64,000 nt of DNA, from contig JAHFWL010001237.1 in assembly GCA_021292165.1 (NCBI GenBank), positions 1 to 64,000 on the forward strand. Reading direction: 5' to 3'. Under the pieces are notes generated by a model. The model saw nothing but the letters and a program-made list of their open reading frames with translations, ran no database searches and was not told where the DNA came from. The DNA is from Shinisaurus crocodilurus (lineage: Eukaryota > Chordata > Lepidosauria > Squamata > Shinisauridae). A program made the position numbers and the translations under genes. Below are positions 52,349 through 62,930 of this stretch, piece after piece; the first letter of the stretch is position 1, and the number at the start of each line of letters is the position of its first letter.

Positions 52349-53328
52349 CATTGAGCTTCTGTAATAAATGGTGCCATTTGAATGTTTTGCCTTTCCCAAA
52401 TTCTTGTTTACTGCAGTCTGTGAGGGGAGGGGAACACCATGCAGTTCAGCGAATGGGCTGATGGTGTCATCCCATTACCGCAGTAGGGAGATGGTGCACT
52501 GCGTGTTTCTGTTCAAGCATTTAATACATTCTTCTGTAATTTTTGTCTCGGAAGTAATGAGGCCTGACAGCTTAGGCTTGCGCATGATAACAATCCCACA
52601 CTGGTATCTTTTAAATTCTTCATTGCCAAATTCATAAAGGACGAAATGACTCCCTCCGCCACTCCCTCCTCCCCTCCCCAAATGACAGTAAACATGCTTC
52701 ATTTTATAAGACATCGTGGTTAACAACCTGAAACAATGAAGAAGAGCTTTTTGTTTTGTTTTGCTTTAAAGGAAAAAAAAATAGAGCTACAGCTAAACTA
52801 ATTTGTGCTATAGGAAAACAAAAACAAAAAAACTGCTGATCTGAATATTAAGCCAGTTTTGTAAAATTGCAGGAAAACATATATGCCCCAATTTTCATAA
52901 CCCGCAGCTTTTTGAAACAAGCAAAAAACAAACAAAACCCATGCCTCTTGTTTTCCCTGAGCACTTGATCATGAAACATAGAGAAATGGTGGTGGCATTT
53001 TTCTCTCTCCAATGGGCCATGTGCTATGCTGCTTTTTGCAGGTGTAGGCCAAGGAACAGGCACCTATTTAAGTCTCCTATTGTCAGCTCTTTAATGTCTT
53101 ACTACCACTGTTACCATGACTACCATGGTTATCCTCAGCTGGGGTGAGATAGACCACCTCAGGCTGCAGACGGAAGGCAATTGTCAATTATCAAGATGAT
53201 TATTGCATTTTCATTGTGGGAGGGAGGATGTCCCATTTGGATTTTCTGCTTCAGGTACCCAAATTTCCGGTCACTTATTTAATGCTACCAGTGTGCTAAG
53301 TGTTGCACACCTCACAAAAAGACAAACT
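52151..53328. other. mostly unassigned, contains (AGC)n
   Basis: Apart from the (AGC)n microsatellite at 52294-52349, no repeat, exon or RNA gene was recognised. Confidence 0.35.
52294..52349 (+). repeat. (AGC)n microsatellite
   Basis: About eighteen AGC/CAG units with one change (AGTAGC at about 52316). Confidence 0.95.
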
Positions 53329-53351
53329 AAGACTTACTTCCAGGTGGGAAA

Positions 53352-53732
53352 TGGAAAGGTCCAGCAGTGCCTACGACAGAAGAATGGTTGGTCAAGATGC
53401 TGGAGCTGGCAGAGATGGCCAAACTCACATCATTAATCAGAGAAAGGACAACATCCATGTTTATTATTGAGTGGAAACCTCTAATTGACTTTTTGCAGAG
53501 ACTGGAAAATAATGATTTGTTTGTTTGTGGATTTATGGAATAATAAGTGAATTTGGGACAATGGGAAGAAAGAGATTTCTCATTCTGATTATCGAGTAAG
53601 AAAAATTATTGTTACCTATATTTGTTGTAGAAGAAAATCGGAGGTCTATTTTGTTTTGTTAATTGTTACATGTTTGATATTATGTGTTTGTTTTATATAG
53701 AAATAATAAAAAAAATTAAACATGAAAAAAAA
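53352..53732 (+). mobile_element. L1 LINE 3' end with ~22-bp target duplication
   Basis: The last 62 codons of L1 ORF2 are open, then a 3' UTR and an A-rich tail ending AAACATGAAAAAAAA. AGACTTACTTCCAGGTGGGAAA before it (53330-53351) is repeated after it (53733-53753, one base shorter). This is a classic 5'-truncated L1 insertion by target-primed reverse transcription. Confidence 0.9.
53356..53548 (+). pseudogene. L1 ORF2 C-terminal fragment
   Basis: The frame reads KGPAVPTTEEWLVKMLELAE, then MAKLTSLIRERTTSMFIIEW, then KPLIDFLQRLENND and LFVCGFME before the stop. WL.K..E.AEMAKLT..IR is the recognisable vertebrate L1 C-terminus. All catalytic domains are missing. Confidence 0.85.
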
Positions 53733-53754
53733 AGACTTACTTCCAGGTGGAAAT

Positions 53755-54145
53755 ATTGAGGTGGGTATTGAATATTCTCCTCAGGTTGGAGGGGCGGGGG
53801 CAGAAGATGGAAGGCATGAGCACAAGCTGGAGCATTTATTTTACAATAACTGATTTCCCATTTTTTAAAATATGAAACCCAGCAGTTACCCTGGCTTGAG
53901 CCTTAAGTGAAATACATAGGTTCCTTTGTTAGGGAGAGAACAACAGTGAAGAAAAACAAGGCAGTTTTTATATTAGCAAAACTAGTGTTTAATTTTAGGA
54001 GGTGCTGTAGCTAAAGAAGTCAACGTTAGCCGAATTCGGAAGGATAAGCTAGTGGCTGGTGGCAGTGTAACCTAGAAGGATAAAGTCCCATGTTCAGCTA
54101 GTAGAAAATCCTTTCCCTCCTGTTTTAGGATCTTGCTCCTGATCA
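53755..54145. other. unassigned sequence
   Basis: No recognisable element. Confidence 0.35.
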
Positions 54146-54616
54146 ACAAAGGGCACAATCCTATGTTGTCCGCCCTTGATGCACGTGAGCCTCCAAACAC
54201 TGAGGTTTTTGCATGCATCCAATGCAGGTGCAAGGTGTGGCGGCGATTTCCACCGCCCTGCACCTCACATCCTGTATTCATCTAGATGGCTGTTTTCGGC
54301 CATCTAGGTGAAGCGCTGTGGAGGGGGAGGGAAGGAGGCTGGGGTGGCATTTGGATACGGCATAAGCCATTGTCCCCCGTCTCCTCCCCTCCCCCGGCAC
54401 ACCCTTTTAACCCTCTCCAAGGTTGATTTCCGACCTCGGAGAGGCAGCAAGGGGTTCTGTTTGTGCTGGCTGGCTGCGAGGGGGCCAGGGCAGGGGCACC
54501 GTATTCGGAGTCCCAGCTCTGCAGTCAGAGGACCACAGAGGACCTCAGAGCTGGGACTCCGAATAATCCTATGGCTCCCCCAGACAACGTTGGGAGGCCA
54601 TAGGATTGCGCTCTAA
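54146..54616. mobile_element. GC-rich palindromic MITE, AGGGCACAATCCTATG end, copy 3
   Basis: The left AGGGCACAATCCTATG mirrors the right CATAGGATTGCGCTCT. Inside, ATTCGGAGTCCCAGCTCTG mirrors CAGAGCTGGGACTCCGAAT, and GGCGGCGATTTCCACCGCC is a hairpin. This copy shows both ends of the family at 13117 and 47975. Confidence 0.7.
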
Positions 54617-54677
54617 ATTAGTTATTCTCCAAGGCACAGGAAAAACAAGGGCAGCCATGTTGGTCCATAAAAGCAAA

Positions 54678-54922
54678 GGCAGCCATGTTGGTGTAATGGT
54701 TAGAGTGTTGGACTGGGACTCAAGAGATCCAGGCTCTAGTCCCCACTCATACATGAAGCCTGCTGGATGACTTTGGGCCAGTCACTGACTCTCAGCCTAA
54801 CCTACCTCACAGGGTTGTTGTGGGGATAAAATGGAGAGGAGGATGAGGATGAGGATCATGTAAGCCACCCTGGGTTACTTGGGGGGGGGGGAAGGCAGGA
54901 TATAAATGTAACAATAAATATG
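54678..54922 (+). mobile_element. tRNA-derived SINE, nearly full
   Basis: GTTGGTGTAATGGTTAGAGTG (box A), GATCCAGGCTCTAGTCCCC (worn box B), GACTTTGGGCCAGTCACTG, CCTACCTCACAGGGTTG, then a tail GGCAGGATATAAATGTAAC. It is the same family as 57992. The 28 bp just before it (GGCAGCCATGTTGG...) are partly duplicated at 54649. Confidence 0.8.
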
Positions 54923-55649
54923 AAGAAAAAAATCAAAATCCACAGTAGGACAATACCCTTAGTAGGACCAACCAAAATGTCATAAAACAATGAGCAAGCA
55001 TTTAAGTTCTCGAGAACTCATAATTAGGCTGGATGTTAAGCAAGGTGGTGCTGGGGAATCACAGAAGAATGGAAGTAATTTGTTCACCTAGTAGTGAGAT
55101 TTCCCTGTGATAATAATTGTGCTACCTCACCCTCAGGGATGGAATTTTCCTTTGAAGCTTTTCCAGTGGGCATTCAGTGCAAGCAACAATATACAGATTC
55201 CAGATTAATGGCATTGGGCGAGATTCACAGAAAGATCCTTTGCATCCTGAATCCATATTTGCTTCTCAACTCCTCTTCCAATCAGTTTGTATCAATGTAT
55301 ACGCATGCACATTTTTTTTGGGTTCCTTTTCAGCACTCAAATGGATTGAGTCCTTAATTATTTGCATATGAAATTCTTTGTAAGTTTTGCATTAAATATG
55401 GAAGCAATTGAACTGGAAATATGATGAACTAGGTGTGAAGCATTTGTGGAGAAAAATGAGGTATTTTATTATAAAGAATAAAGGAAAATAAAACTTGATG
55501 ATTAATAATAACCATAACCATAAAACTATCAATTGGTTAAGAGTCTCTTAGTCTTATGATTAATAGTTCACTCAAAATCCTAATGGAATGCTCTGTGAAA
55601 TTAATCTTGAGAAAGATTTAATGCCAACGATGAACTGCTGCTGAAATGG
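54923..55649. other. unassigned, AT-rich
   Basis: AT-rich sequence with no confident assignment. TACGCATGCACATTTTTTTT near 55300 recalls the GTGCATTT family. Confidence 0.3.
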
Positions 55650-57035
55650 CCCCCAGGATAAACCTTTCTGAGCATGCTAAAGACTATCCTTATGAAAATT
55701 GGATGCCCCAATAAATTTGTGAATATCTTGCGACTTCTCCATGACAACATGACGGCAACGGTTTTGGACAACAACGGCTCTCATGGTGCTCCATTTAAAG
55801 TGGGATCAGGTGTTAAACAGGGATGTGTTATCGCCCCAACATTATTTGCCATTTTCATCGCCATGGTTTTACATCTTGTCAAGGGGAAACTTCCCACCGG
55901 TGTGGGAATTATATATCGAACAGATGGAAAGCTTTTTAATCTCAGCAGGCTGAAAGCAAAAAGTAAGGTAATTACAACCTCCGTTGTGGAACTTCAGTAT
56001 GCTGATGATAATGTGGTCTCCGCACATTCAGAGGATGATCTCCAAACTATCCTAAATGCTTTTGCAGAAGCATACGAAAAACTTGGTCTCTCACTTAACA
56101 TCAAAAAAACCAAAGTGCTTCATCAGCAAGTGCAAGCCAATCCTTTGGTGATGCCATCTATCCAGCTTGGCGGGACAATACTGGAAAATGTCGATCATTT
56201 TCTCTATCTTGGCAGCTATCTTTCTGTTACAGCTAACATCGACAGTGAAATCCAGCATCGTCTGAGCTCCGCAAGTGCCGGATTTTCTCGAATGAAACAT
56301 AGAGTGTTCGAGGATCGGGATATTTGTAAGAAGACCAAAACACTGGTTTATGAAGCCATTGTATTACCAACTTTATTGTATGCCTGCGAAACATGGACTA
56401 TCTATAAACGTCACTTCCACCTCCTTGAAAGGTTTCATCAACGTTGCCTCCGGAAAATCCTGCAAATTACTTGGGAAGATAGGCGAACAAATGTCAGTGT
56501 ACTGGAAGAAGCAAAGACTACTAGCATTGAAAAAATGATCCTTCAACGCCAACTTCAGTGGACCGGTCATGTTGTTCGAATGCCTGACTGCCGTCTCCCA
56601 AAGCAGTTACTTTACTCCCAACTCAAGGATGGAAAGCGGAATATCGGTGGTCAATATAAGAGGTTTAAAGATGTTCATAAGGCTAATCTAAAAAAATGCA
56701 ATATAAACATCGAAAACTGGGAAGCTCTGGCCCATGAACGATCTAAATGGAGGTTGGCCTTTCACAAAGGTTCCATGGACTTTGAAGAAGCCCGAGTGCA
56801 AGGTGAAAGGGAGAAACGTGCTAAGCGAAAAGCACGTCAAATGAATCCTTTACAGGACCATCTTCTATCTGGTAACCTGTGTCCTCACTGTGGGAAGCTG
56901 TGTGGATCTAGAATTGGCCTCCACAGTCACTTACGGACCCATCGCTAGAGTCTACACAATCTTCTTTAGAATTTCCTCCTTTTATCCCGGAAGACAATCT
57001 TACTCGGTCACGAGTGATCGCCTGATGATGATGAT
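55650..57035 (+). mobile_element. non-LTR retrotransposon, 5'-truncated, ending in (GAT)n
   Basis: The 424-codon frame described separately is followed by about 80 bp of 3' UTR (GGAAGACAATCTTACTCGG) and a terminal GATGATGATGATT. An in-frame TAA at 55659-55661 sets the limit upstream. The short GAT-repeat 3' end is typical of one group of RTE-like elements. I could not identify target duplications. Confidence 0.75.
55674..56948 (+). CDS. reverse transcriptase (C-terminal half) with C2H2 finger, open 424 codons
   Basis: The frame opens inside the palm domain: KIGCPNKFVNILRLLHDNM, GVKQGCVIAP at 46-55, YADD at 109-112, then LNIKKTKVL at 141-149 and FLYLGSYLS. The thumb-like region has LPTLLYACETWT, LERFHQRCLRKIL and RQLQWTGHVVRMPD. 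The last 22 residues form a C2H2 zinc finger with C403, C406, H419 and H423. The first RT aspartate motif and the endonuclease are missing, so it cannot retrotranspose alone. It is unlike the L2, CR1 and L1 proteins here and fits an RTE-like or related clade; the clade is not settled. The absence of stops over 1.27 kb means a recent insertion or selection. Confidence 0.8.
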   Translation: MLKTILMKIGCPNKFVNILRLLHDNMTATVLDNNGSHGAPFKVGSGVKQGCVIAPTLFAIFIAMVLHLVKGKLPTGVGIIYRTDGKLFNLSRLKAKSKVITTSVVELQYADDNVVSAHSEDDLQTILNAFAEAYEKLGLSLNIKKTKVLHQQVQANPLVMPSIQLGGTILENVDHFLYLGSYLSVTANIDSEIQHRLSSASAGFSRMKHRVFEDRDICKKTKTLVYEAIVLPTLLYACETWTIYKRHFHLLERFHQRCLRKILQITWEDRRTNVSVLEEAKTTSIEKMILQRQLQWTGHVVRMPDCRLPKQLLYSQLKDGKRNIGGQYKRFKDVHKANLKKCNINIENWEALAHERSKWRLAFHKGSMDFEEARVQGEREKRAKRKARQMNPLQDHLLSGNLCPHCGKLCGSRIGLHSHLRTHR

Positions 57036-57385
57036 TGGATATGTTTGAGCTTTAAAAAAAAGGTGAAGTTTTTTCATCATCCTTTGCCATTTAAGTAAGT
57101 CCTGCTAGGAGAATTGGAGTGTATTGTCCTTGTCTTTTCCTGATGCAACAATTCATTCCTTGTTCCCCATTTCCCTAAGAAGAAGCAGCAGGTCTTAAAT
57201 GTGTGACAAGGGGGGGGGGATGTCAGGCAGGGATTCCACCTTCTTCTGAAGGACCACCTTCCCCCAAATGAAGCTGCCCATGCACTAAGATTGTCAGTGG
57301 AAGTCCTGCTCTGGGCATCTTCAGCTGCAGAAATTAGGCGAAGGACAGGGTGGTGACAGGGCCTTCTTGGTCTTGGCACCCTGAG
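57036..57385. other. unassigned sequence
   Basis: A run of G at 57210-57218 only. The 133-codon minus frame has no known motif. Confidence 0.35.
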
Positions 57386-57790
57386 TGTAATAGGGATGTA
57401 CAAATCATTCCATATATAGCCCATATTAGTTTTAAATGTATTCAAAGGTAAGTCTCTTCTGTCCAATTTCTGCATCATTCTGTGAATCTTTTTCTTTTTT
57501 TTTTAATGGCACAAAAATGCACATTTATTTTTCTACACATCTTTCCTGGACATACGCATTTTGTACACAGTGTTTCCTAATATACACATTTTTGTAGGTG
57601 TCTTGTCTTAACATACATATTTCGCATATGCCTTTTGTACGTATCATTCCATAATATATGGATTTGGGTGTGCGATTGTAGAGCTGATAACTGCATTGTG
57701 AGTTGCAACATTTGGAGAAGTGTGGAATCCGAAGGTTAACTGTATCCTGGTCTGCATATTAGTCTGTGAAATGCAAATTTGGTCACTTTG
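57386..57790. mobile_element. AT-rich GTGCATTT-family repeat, copy 4
   Basis: It starts TAGGGATGTACAAATCATTC and carries AAAATGCACATTTATTTTTC, ATACGCATTTTGTACACAG and ATACATATTTCGCATATGCC. The left end is the same as that of 20713. The right end is not seen. Confidence 0.5.
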
Positions 57791-57991
57791 CTTAAAAATG
57801 CAGGCTTAAAAGTGACCCATATTCCCATAGACCCATAGACCCAATTCCATAGACCCAAGCCACCTGGAACTGTTTAGTTAAAGCAGATGCATAATGTGAT
57901 ATCAGGTTTTCTCCCCTCTCTCAAAATGAAGTGGGTGGCAAAATACTGAGCAACGTGTTAAGTGTGTGCTTCAACTAAATGTTACACACTG

Positions 57992-58245
57992 GAGAGCCAG
58001 TGTGGCGTAGTGGTGAGAGTGTTGGACTGGGACTCGGGAGATCCGGGTTCAAATCCCTGCTCAGCCATGAAACTCACTGGGTGACTTTGGGCCAGTCACT
58101 GACTCTCAGCCTAACCTACCTCACAGGGTTGTTGTGAGGATAAGATGGAGAGGAGGAGGATCATGTAAGCCGCCTTGGGTTCCTTGCAGGAAAAAAGGCG
58201 GGGTATAAATGTAATAAATAAAAATAAATAAAAATACTGGTAGAT
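57992..58245 (+). mobile_element. tRNA-derived SINE, full-length reference copy
   Basis: GAGCCAGTGTGGCGTAGTGG begins the tRNA-like head. Box A is TGGCGTAGTGGTGAGAGTG and box B GGTTCAAATCCC (58046-58057). The body is CAGCCATGAAACTCACTGGG, CCTACCTCACAGGGTTGTTG, GAGAGGAGGAGGATCATG, and the tail GCCGCCTTGGGTTCCTTGC...GGGGTATAAATGTAATAAA. Its two promoter boxes are intact enough to suggest a fairly young copy. (C/A)ACTGG-type sequence lies at both edges, a weak target duplication. Confidence 0.9.
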
Positions 58246-58721
58246 GCAGGGAGATATTGGTTGGGAGGAACCAGGCATTTAAAGTACAGCTGGGCTGAAA
58301 TTTCTCAGGAAAAAAATGCTGATACTTTTTCTGAGAATGTTCATGTTTGGGCTCCCCATGAAATATTGGGGAATTTTAGTCCTTGTGGAGAATATTGTGA
58401 AATGACTCCCACCCCAACGTCTCCACCTGCAAATAGGGTAGAGAGAATTTCAGAAAAAAATATGGATCCAGCCCAATATATTTTACTGTTGTTGAAGGAA
58501 ACAGTAGGCTTGACCCCTCTTTCCAGGCCTCCTCTCTTAGCCTGCTGCTAACTTCATTGACAAGATGAACAATATCATTTCATTTAGTATTATTAACTGA
58601 GCTGATTTTTTTCAGAAGGAATTATTTCCCTGCCACACACAACTGTTGGAGAATTTCACTCTTTCCCTGAGAATATTTGGCAAAGCGACCTCCCCCACCC
58701 TAACACACACAAATTTTACAG
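58246..58721. other. unassigned sequence
   Basis: No recognisable element. Confidence 0.35.
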
Positions 58722-58729
58722 CCTGCAAA

Positions 58730-59573
58730 CAGGGATGGGAACTTGGACTCTAGGACTCGACTCATGAGTTGGACTGAGTCCCCCCTCTGACTTGAGTTCC
58801 ACTTGAGTCCCAATATTTTTAATGGGACTCGAGACTCGACTCGGGACTTGAGACCAAGGACTCGTCGCTTACGCTGGCTCAGCTTGTCTGAGCGTGGAAA
58901 GCTAAGCAGGGTCAAGCCTGGTTATTACTTGGATGGGAGACCCCTCCTCTAGTTTCCTGCATTGAGCAGGGGGTTGGACTCGATAGCCTTGTAGGCTCCT
59001 TCCAACTCTGTGATCTATGAAATCTATGAAACATCCCTAGGCTGTGCCAGAAGGAATAGTGGAGAGCAGTGCGATCGCCAGCGAATATTTTATTTTTTAA
59101 AATCATTTTCCTAAAATGCAGCCTTTCAGACATTTTGGGTTTGGCTGCCTCTGCCTGCCTGTTTGGGGTTCCCAGCCTCCTCTGCCTGCCTGGTCTCTTC
59201 TTAACCAGTTCCACAGTTTGAATTGTCCAAGACAAAGGCCTCTGCCTGCCTGCTTTGGGGTTCCCTGCCTCCTCTGCCTGCCTGGTTATTTTGGGTTTGT
59301 CTGCCTGGTCTGTTCTTGTCAAAATCAGTTGCAGAGTTTTGAAATAAAAAGGCACACTTGTGCCTAGAATTTATTTAAGCCACACATCTGAAGTAGCCTT
59401 ATTTTGTTGGGGAAAAACCCCATTGATTTTAATAGGGACTCGTGGAGTCAGCTTTGGGAGTGACTTGTGACTCGTGAGTCACCATTTTGGACCAAGGACT
59501 CAGACTCGGACTCGGGTCCAAAGACTCGTGACTCGACTCGTGACTCGAGACCAAGGACTCTTCAACATCCCTG
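58730..59573. mobile_element. hAT element, 844 bp, perfect 8-bp target duplication, holding a SINE
   Basis: The ends are CAGGGATGGGAACTTGG and CTTCAACATCCCTG. CCTGCAAA flanks it exactly (58722-58729 and 59574-59581). The outer arms are made of GGACTCG/CGAGTCC-type units in inverted arrangement: GACTCGAGACTCGACTCGGG on the left, GACTCGTGACTCGACTCGTG on the right. The middle has three CTCTGCCTGCCTG units. The 5S-CR1 SINE is inserted in the left arm. Confidence 0.9.
58866..59035 (+). mobile_element. 5S-rRNA-derived SINE with CR1 tail, copy 2
   Basis: GCTTACGCTGGCTCAGCTTG, GAAAGCTAAGCAGGGTC and TACTTGGATGGGAGACC, then at the same junction as copy 1 CCTCCTCTAGTTTCCTGCAT and TGAGCAGGGGGTTGGACTCG, with a GATCTATGAAATCTATG end. 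The 5S A-box and C-box sequences are well preserved. It lies within the hAT element 58730-59573 and is therefore younger than it. Confidence 0.85.
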
Positions 59574-59581
59574 CCTGCAAA

Positions 59582-61746
59582 TAAGGTGATGAATTTTGAT
59601 AAGCTTGGGTTCTAAAATATGAATAGAGAACCTTAGGCCTGGAAAATCTTGAGGTGATGGTCTTACGCTGCTTGGGCTTGGGGACATGTTGTGTTCCTCT
59701 CTTTCCCTTTCTCATGCTATCTCAGGTCTCTCCAGCTAAAGCCCAACCTTTCTCTGCACCTTGCTCAGCATCTTTCTCTGGTGCTTTCTCCTCCAGAAGG
59801 AAGCTAAACCCGCAAAGTGCTTGTCTTGGAACTTCTCACTGCTCAGAAAAGTGGGGAGCTCATAACAGCGGGAATGGCGAAGGCTGGAGTGCAGATCTTG
59901 GCTGACTTGGCCACCTTTTTGCATCTGATGTGTGAGTTTGGCTTCTTCTTCCTTAGCCTCAGACCACCGCATGAGCCGGCAGGCTCTTCTATAGCTGCTT
60001 AGAAGCATCATCTTGAAGTGAAAGAGATTTTGTTCTGCCTACGGAGCCTCTGCAACTGACATGCTGGGTAGCTCAGCCCTGCTGCCTGTGAAACTGATGG
60101 AACTTAGACAGAAATGGGCTTTTATCAAGTCATTATTCAAAATAAAGAAGCTTTTACCCCTTCAAAGTCAAATTCTCAACTTGAGGGAGGGGAAGGAGGG
60201 AGGAAAAACACACACCACCTCACATTTCTCCCCCTTCTCTTCAAATGCTTGTTTCCTTTAAAATGCCCTATTTTGCTAAAGTTGTGACAGCTTCAAACCC
60301 AGCAGGCGGCTTTGCTGGCTTGTCAGTTGCGAAGTTTTTACTGCCAAAGAGAGCCGTTTTATTACCAGCTCTCAGTTTTTGCAAAAGTGGTTATAGACCT
60401 TAGAATCTTGCAGCGACTTCATTGCAACCTAATTTATTTGATTTGCAAACTGAATTCAAAAACCTTTCCCATCAACAAATCTTCATGTCTTATTTAACAC
60501 CTTCAGAATGTTTGCTCTGACTTTGTTTAATCATGTCAATTTCTTTTCTTTTCTTAAACAAGAGTCCAAATTCTGAATGCAATTAAATGGAAGCAGTTTG
60601 CTGTTCATTACCTCTACAGTTAAAATGTTTAAAATACGGGGACTCAAACTTTGAATTCTTTAAAAGGTCATTCATCCAATGATATGATCTGCCTTGGAGC
60701 TGATGCAATGCAGGAACGAAGGGGTATTGGATCACCTTCCCTATGTGGAAAGGCATTTGGCTCTTAAAAAAAATAAATAATGGATGTTAGACTTCACAAG
60801 AACATAGGGTTGGATCCCAAGGCACCCTTCCGCTCATGCAAAGCCTCTTCTGCTTGCAGTATGGCTGTTTCTGAATTAGCACAAGAGCATTGCAAGAGAA
60901 AAAGTATCCCAAATCTGGCAGAGCTCCTCTGTCTGCTCAAGTCCATTCTCAAGAACTATGTATGGGTCACTAGAGTTGACACACCACAGGCTATATTTTC
61001 TTTATTTGCTCCATCTTGTACAGTGACACAACATGCCCTGGGCTGAAACAATCCTTCCCATGTTACCATCCTACTTAGGGTCTGCAAACTTAGGGTCTCA
61101 GAATTAGGCTCAGCAAAAAAAGAGGCATTTTCTATTTTGGGGGTGTCAATTCATGAATCAAGCTGAGTGCTCACCCATCACTCTTCATATCTCCCATGGC
61201 TTTGCTTAGGAACTGCAAGCAGGGTCCAGGACAGACTAAGTTCTGGCAAGCTTAAAATTCTCCCTGGTTTTATTGTGTAAGAAAGCCCCCATCTTCTGTT
61301 CCCTGTGGCATGAAATTGTATTTGTGGTAATAACTTTTGTACCTGTCTAGCTGTGGCTGTAGACTTTCTTTTTTTTTTTTTAATAGCAACATGTACAGAA
61401 GAAACATCCAGAATATGAATATATCTTGTACTTTGTGTCAGTCTGTCTTTTTCTTTGCCGCCAGTTCTGCTGACCTGAGAATTCATTTCACTTCTGAAGG
61501 CTTTGCCACATTTGTGACTGATACGTTATAATTCTGTTAGCACTGAAATATCACTTGTGCTAATCCATTTAGCAACCCCTCCAAAAACATTTCATAGTTT
61601 GGACACTTTTCAGCAAACATAAGGCATAACTCATCATCATGAGGTACTTTATTTGTAGAGTGACATCAGGAAAATTAGCATTTAACTCATTCGTAGTTAG
61701 GATGATCTGGAGGTATTCTGTGCTTCATGTCTTATAGCTAAGGGTC
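59582..61746. other. unassigned sequence
   Basis: About 2.2 kb, the longest stretch without a recognised repeat. Open frames are short and without motif. I cannot exclude unrecognised exons or conserved regulatory DNA. Confidence 0.35.
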
Positions 61747-61754
61747 GATTACAC

Positions 61755-61892
61755 CAGCCGCCCCCAACTTGGTTCCCTTCAGATGTTTTTGGACCAATGT
61801 CCTTCAGCCCCCCTCTCCCAGCATGGCCAATGGTCAGGAATGCTGGGAGTTGTAGGCCAACACATCTGGAGGGCGTCAAGTTGGGGAAGCTG
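61755..61892. mobile_element. hAT palindromic MITE, 138 bp, perfect 8-bp target duplication
   Basis: The ends are CAGCCGCCCCCAACTTGG and CAAGTTGGGGAAGCTG. GATTACAC flanks both sides (61747-61754 and 61893-61900). CTTCAGATGTTTTTGGACC mirrors TTGTAGGCCAACACATCTGG. Confidence 0.9.
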
Positions 61893-61900
61893 GATTACAC

Positions 61901-62205
61901 CATTTATTTGCTCAGGCAGCCTTTGTCTCCGAAATGCTAAATTATGATTTATGAAACTGTTTTCTGACAGAAGTGCGCTCAAACAGGCCATGTAGAAACG
62001 GAAGTGGTACAGACCCCTGAGAGGACTGTATCATCTCAGGTAGTGATCAGCTGAAGCAATTCTGAAAAACTATTTCAGAACCTTGTAATCTGAGGTGGCT
62101 TGAGTGGAAAAAATCTAAAGGAATAGTAAATACTGTTTTGCATTCCCATCCTGCCCCAGGATAGTTTCAGGAAGGCCCTTCATAGGAGCAGTATAGGACA
62201 GGACC
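61901..62205. other. unassigned sequence
   Basis: No recognisable element. Confidence 0.35.
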
Positions 62206-62930
62206 TAGGAAGCTGCCTCATGCAATTTGTTCCTGCACCCCAGTATTGTCTACCCTGAATGGCAGCAGCCTTCAGGATCTCAGGCACATCGCCTGTTACC
62301 TGCTCTTTTTAACTCAGGAATGGGGAACTATTTTTCTTTTGAGGACCCCATTCCCACAGGGGTAATCTGTTGGGGGTTACCTGCAGTGGAGGCAGGTGGC
62401 TCCAATCCCAGTGGGCCTGTATATCCACTCCAGATCTTACTTTGAACTTTTAAGGAGTTATCCGTGGTGCTGAACCCTATCCGCAAAATAGGTTTGGCAA
62501 AATGGATAGCTCCTTAAAAGTTTGGAGTAAAATCCGAAGGAGATACACAGCCCTGCTGACCTTGGCGCCACCAGCCTCCACTGATGGCATGCTGGCAGTG
62601 GGCAGGACCAAAACCTATGGTGGGTGCAGCTGCAGCCACACCTTATCTCTCTTTTTGCTAACTTCCTCCCTCCTTCCTTCCTTTCTTTTTCTGCCTGCCT
62701 GCCTGCCTTCCTTCCTTCCTGCCACCCCTTTCTCTCTCTCTCTTTCTGCCACCCGTTTTTTTCTCTCTCATTCTTGCCAGAGGTCTGAGAACTGATCGTT
62801 CACGGAGGGTTTTTGAAATGAGTCTCAGGGCTGCAGATTTCCCACTTGTGTTTTAACTGGAGATAACAGGGATTGAACCTGGAAACTTCTGCATACAAAG
62901 CAGTGCTTTAACCACCAAGCTACAGTTAAG
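62206..62930 (-). mobile_element. tRNA-derived SINE (TAGCTCAGTGG type) split by a hAT element
   Basis: The tail and body are at 62206-62314 (TAGGAAGCTGCCTCATGC, CACCCCAGTATTGTCTACCC, CGCCTGTTACCTGCTC) and the tRNA-like head at 62851-62930 (GAGATAACAGGGATTGAACC, TTTAACCACCAAGCTACAG). They are in one orientation and would join into a copy of the 45672 SINE. Confidence 0.75.
62315..62850. mobile_element. hAT-type element, 536 bp, perfect 8-bp target duplication
   Basis: It starts CAGGAATGGGGAAC and ends TTTCCCACTTGTG. TTTTAACT flanks both sides (62307-62314 and 62851-62858) inside the SINE. An inner palindrome pairs AACTTTTAAGGAGTTATCC with GGATAGCTCCTTAAAAGTT. The right part contains pyrimidine tracts (CCTT, TCTC) near 62660-62775. 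Confidence 0.85.

Noticed and set aside
52202..52399. Poly-Cys or poly-Ser/Ala coding run
   Set aside because: (AGC)n microsatellite without surrounding coding signal.
54308..54616. 102-codon frame in a GC-rich block
   Set aside because: Lies wholly inside a palindromic MITE with no protein motif.
57992..58060. tRNA gene
   Set aside because: The tRNA-like head has box A and B but no complete cloverleaf, and it continues into a SINE body and tail.
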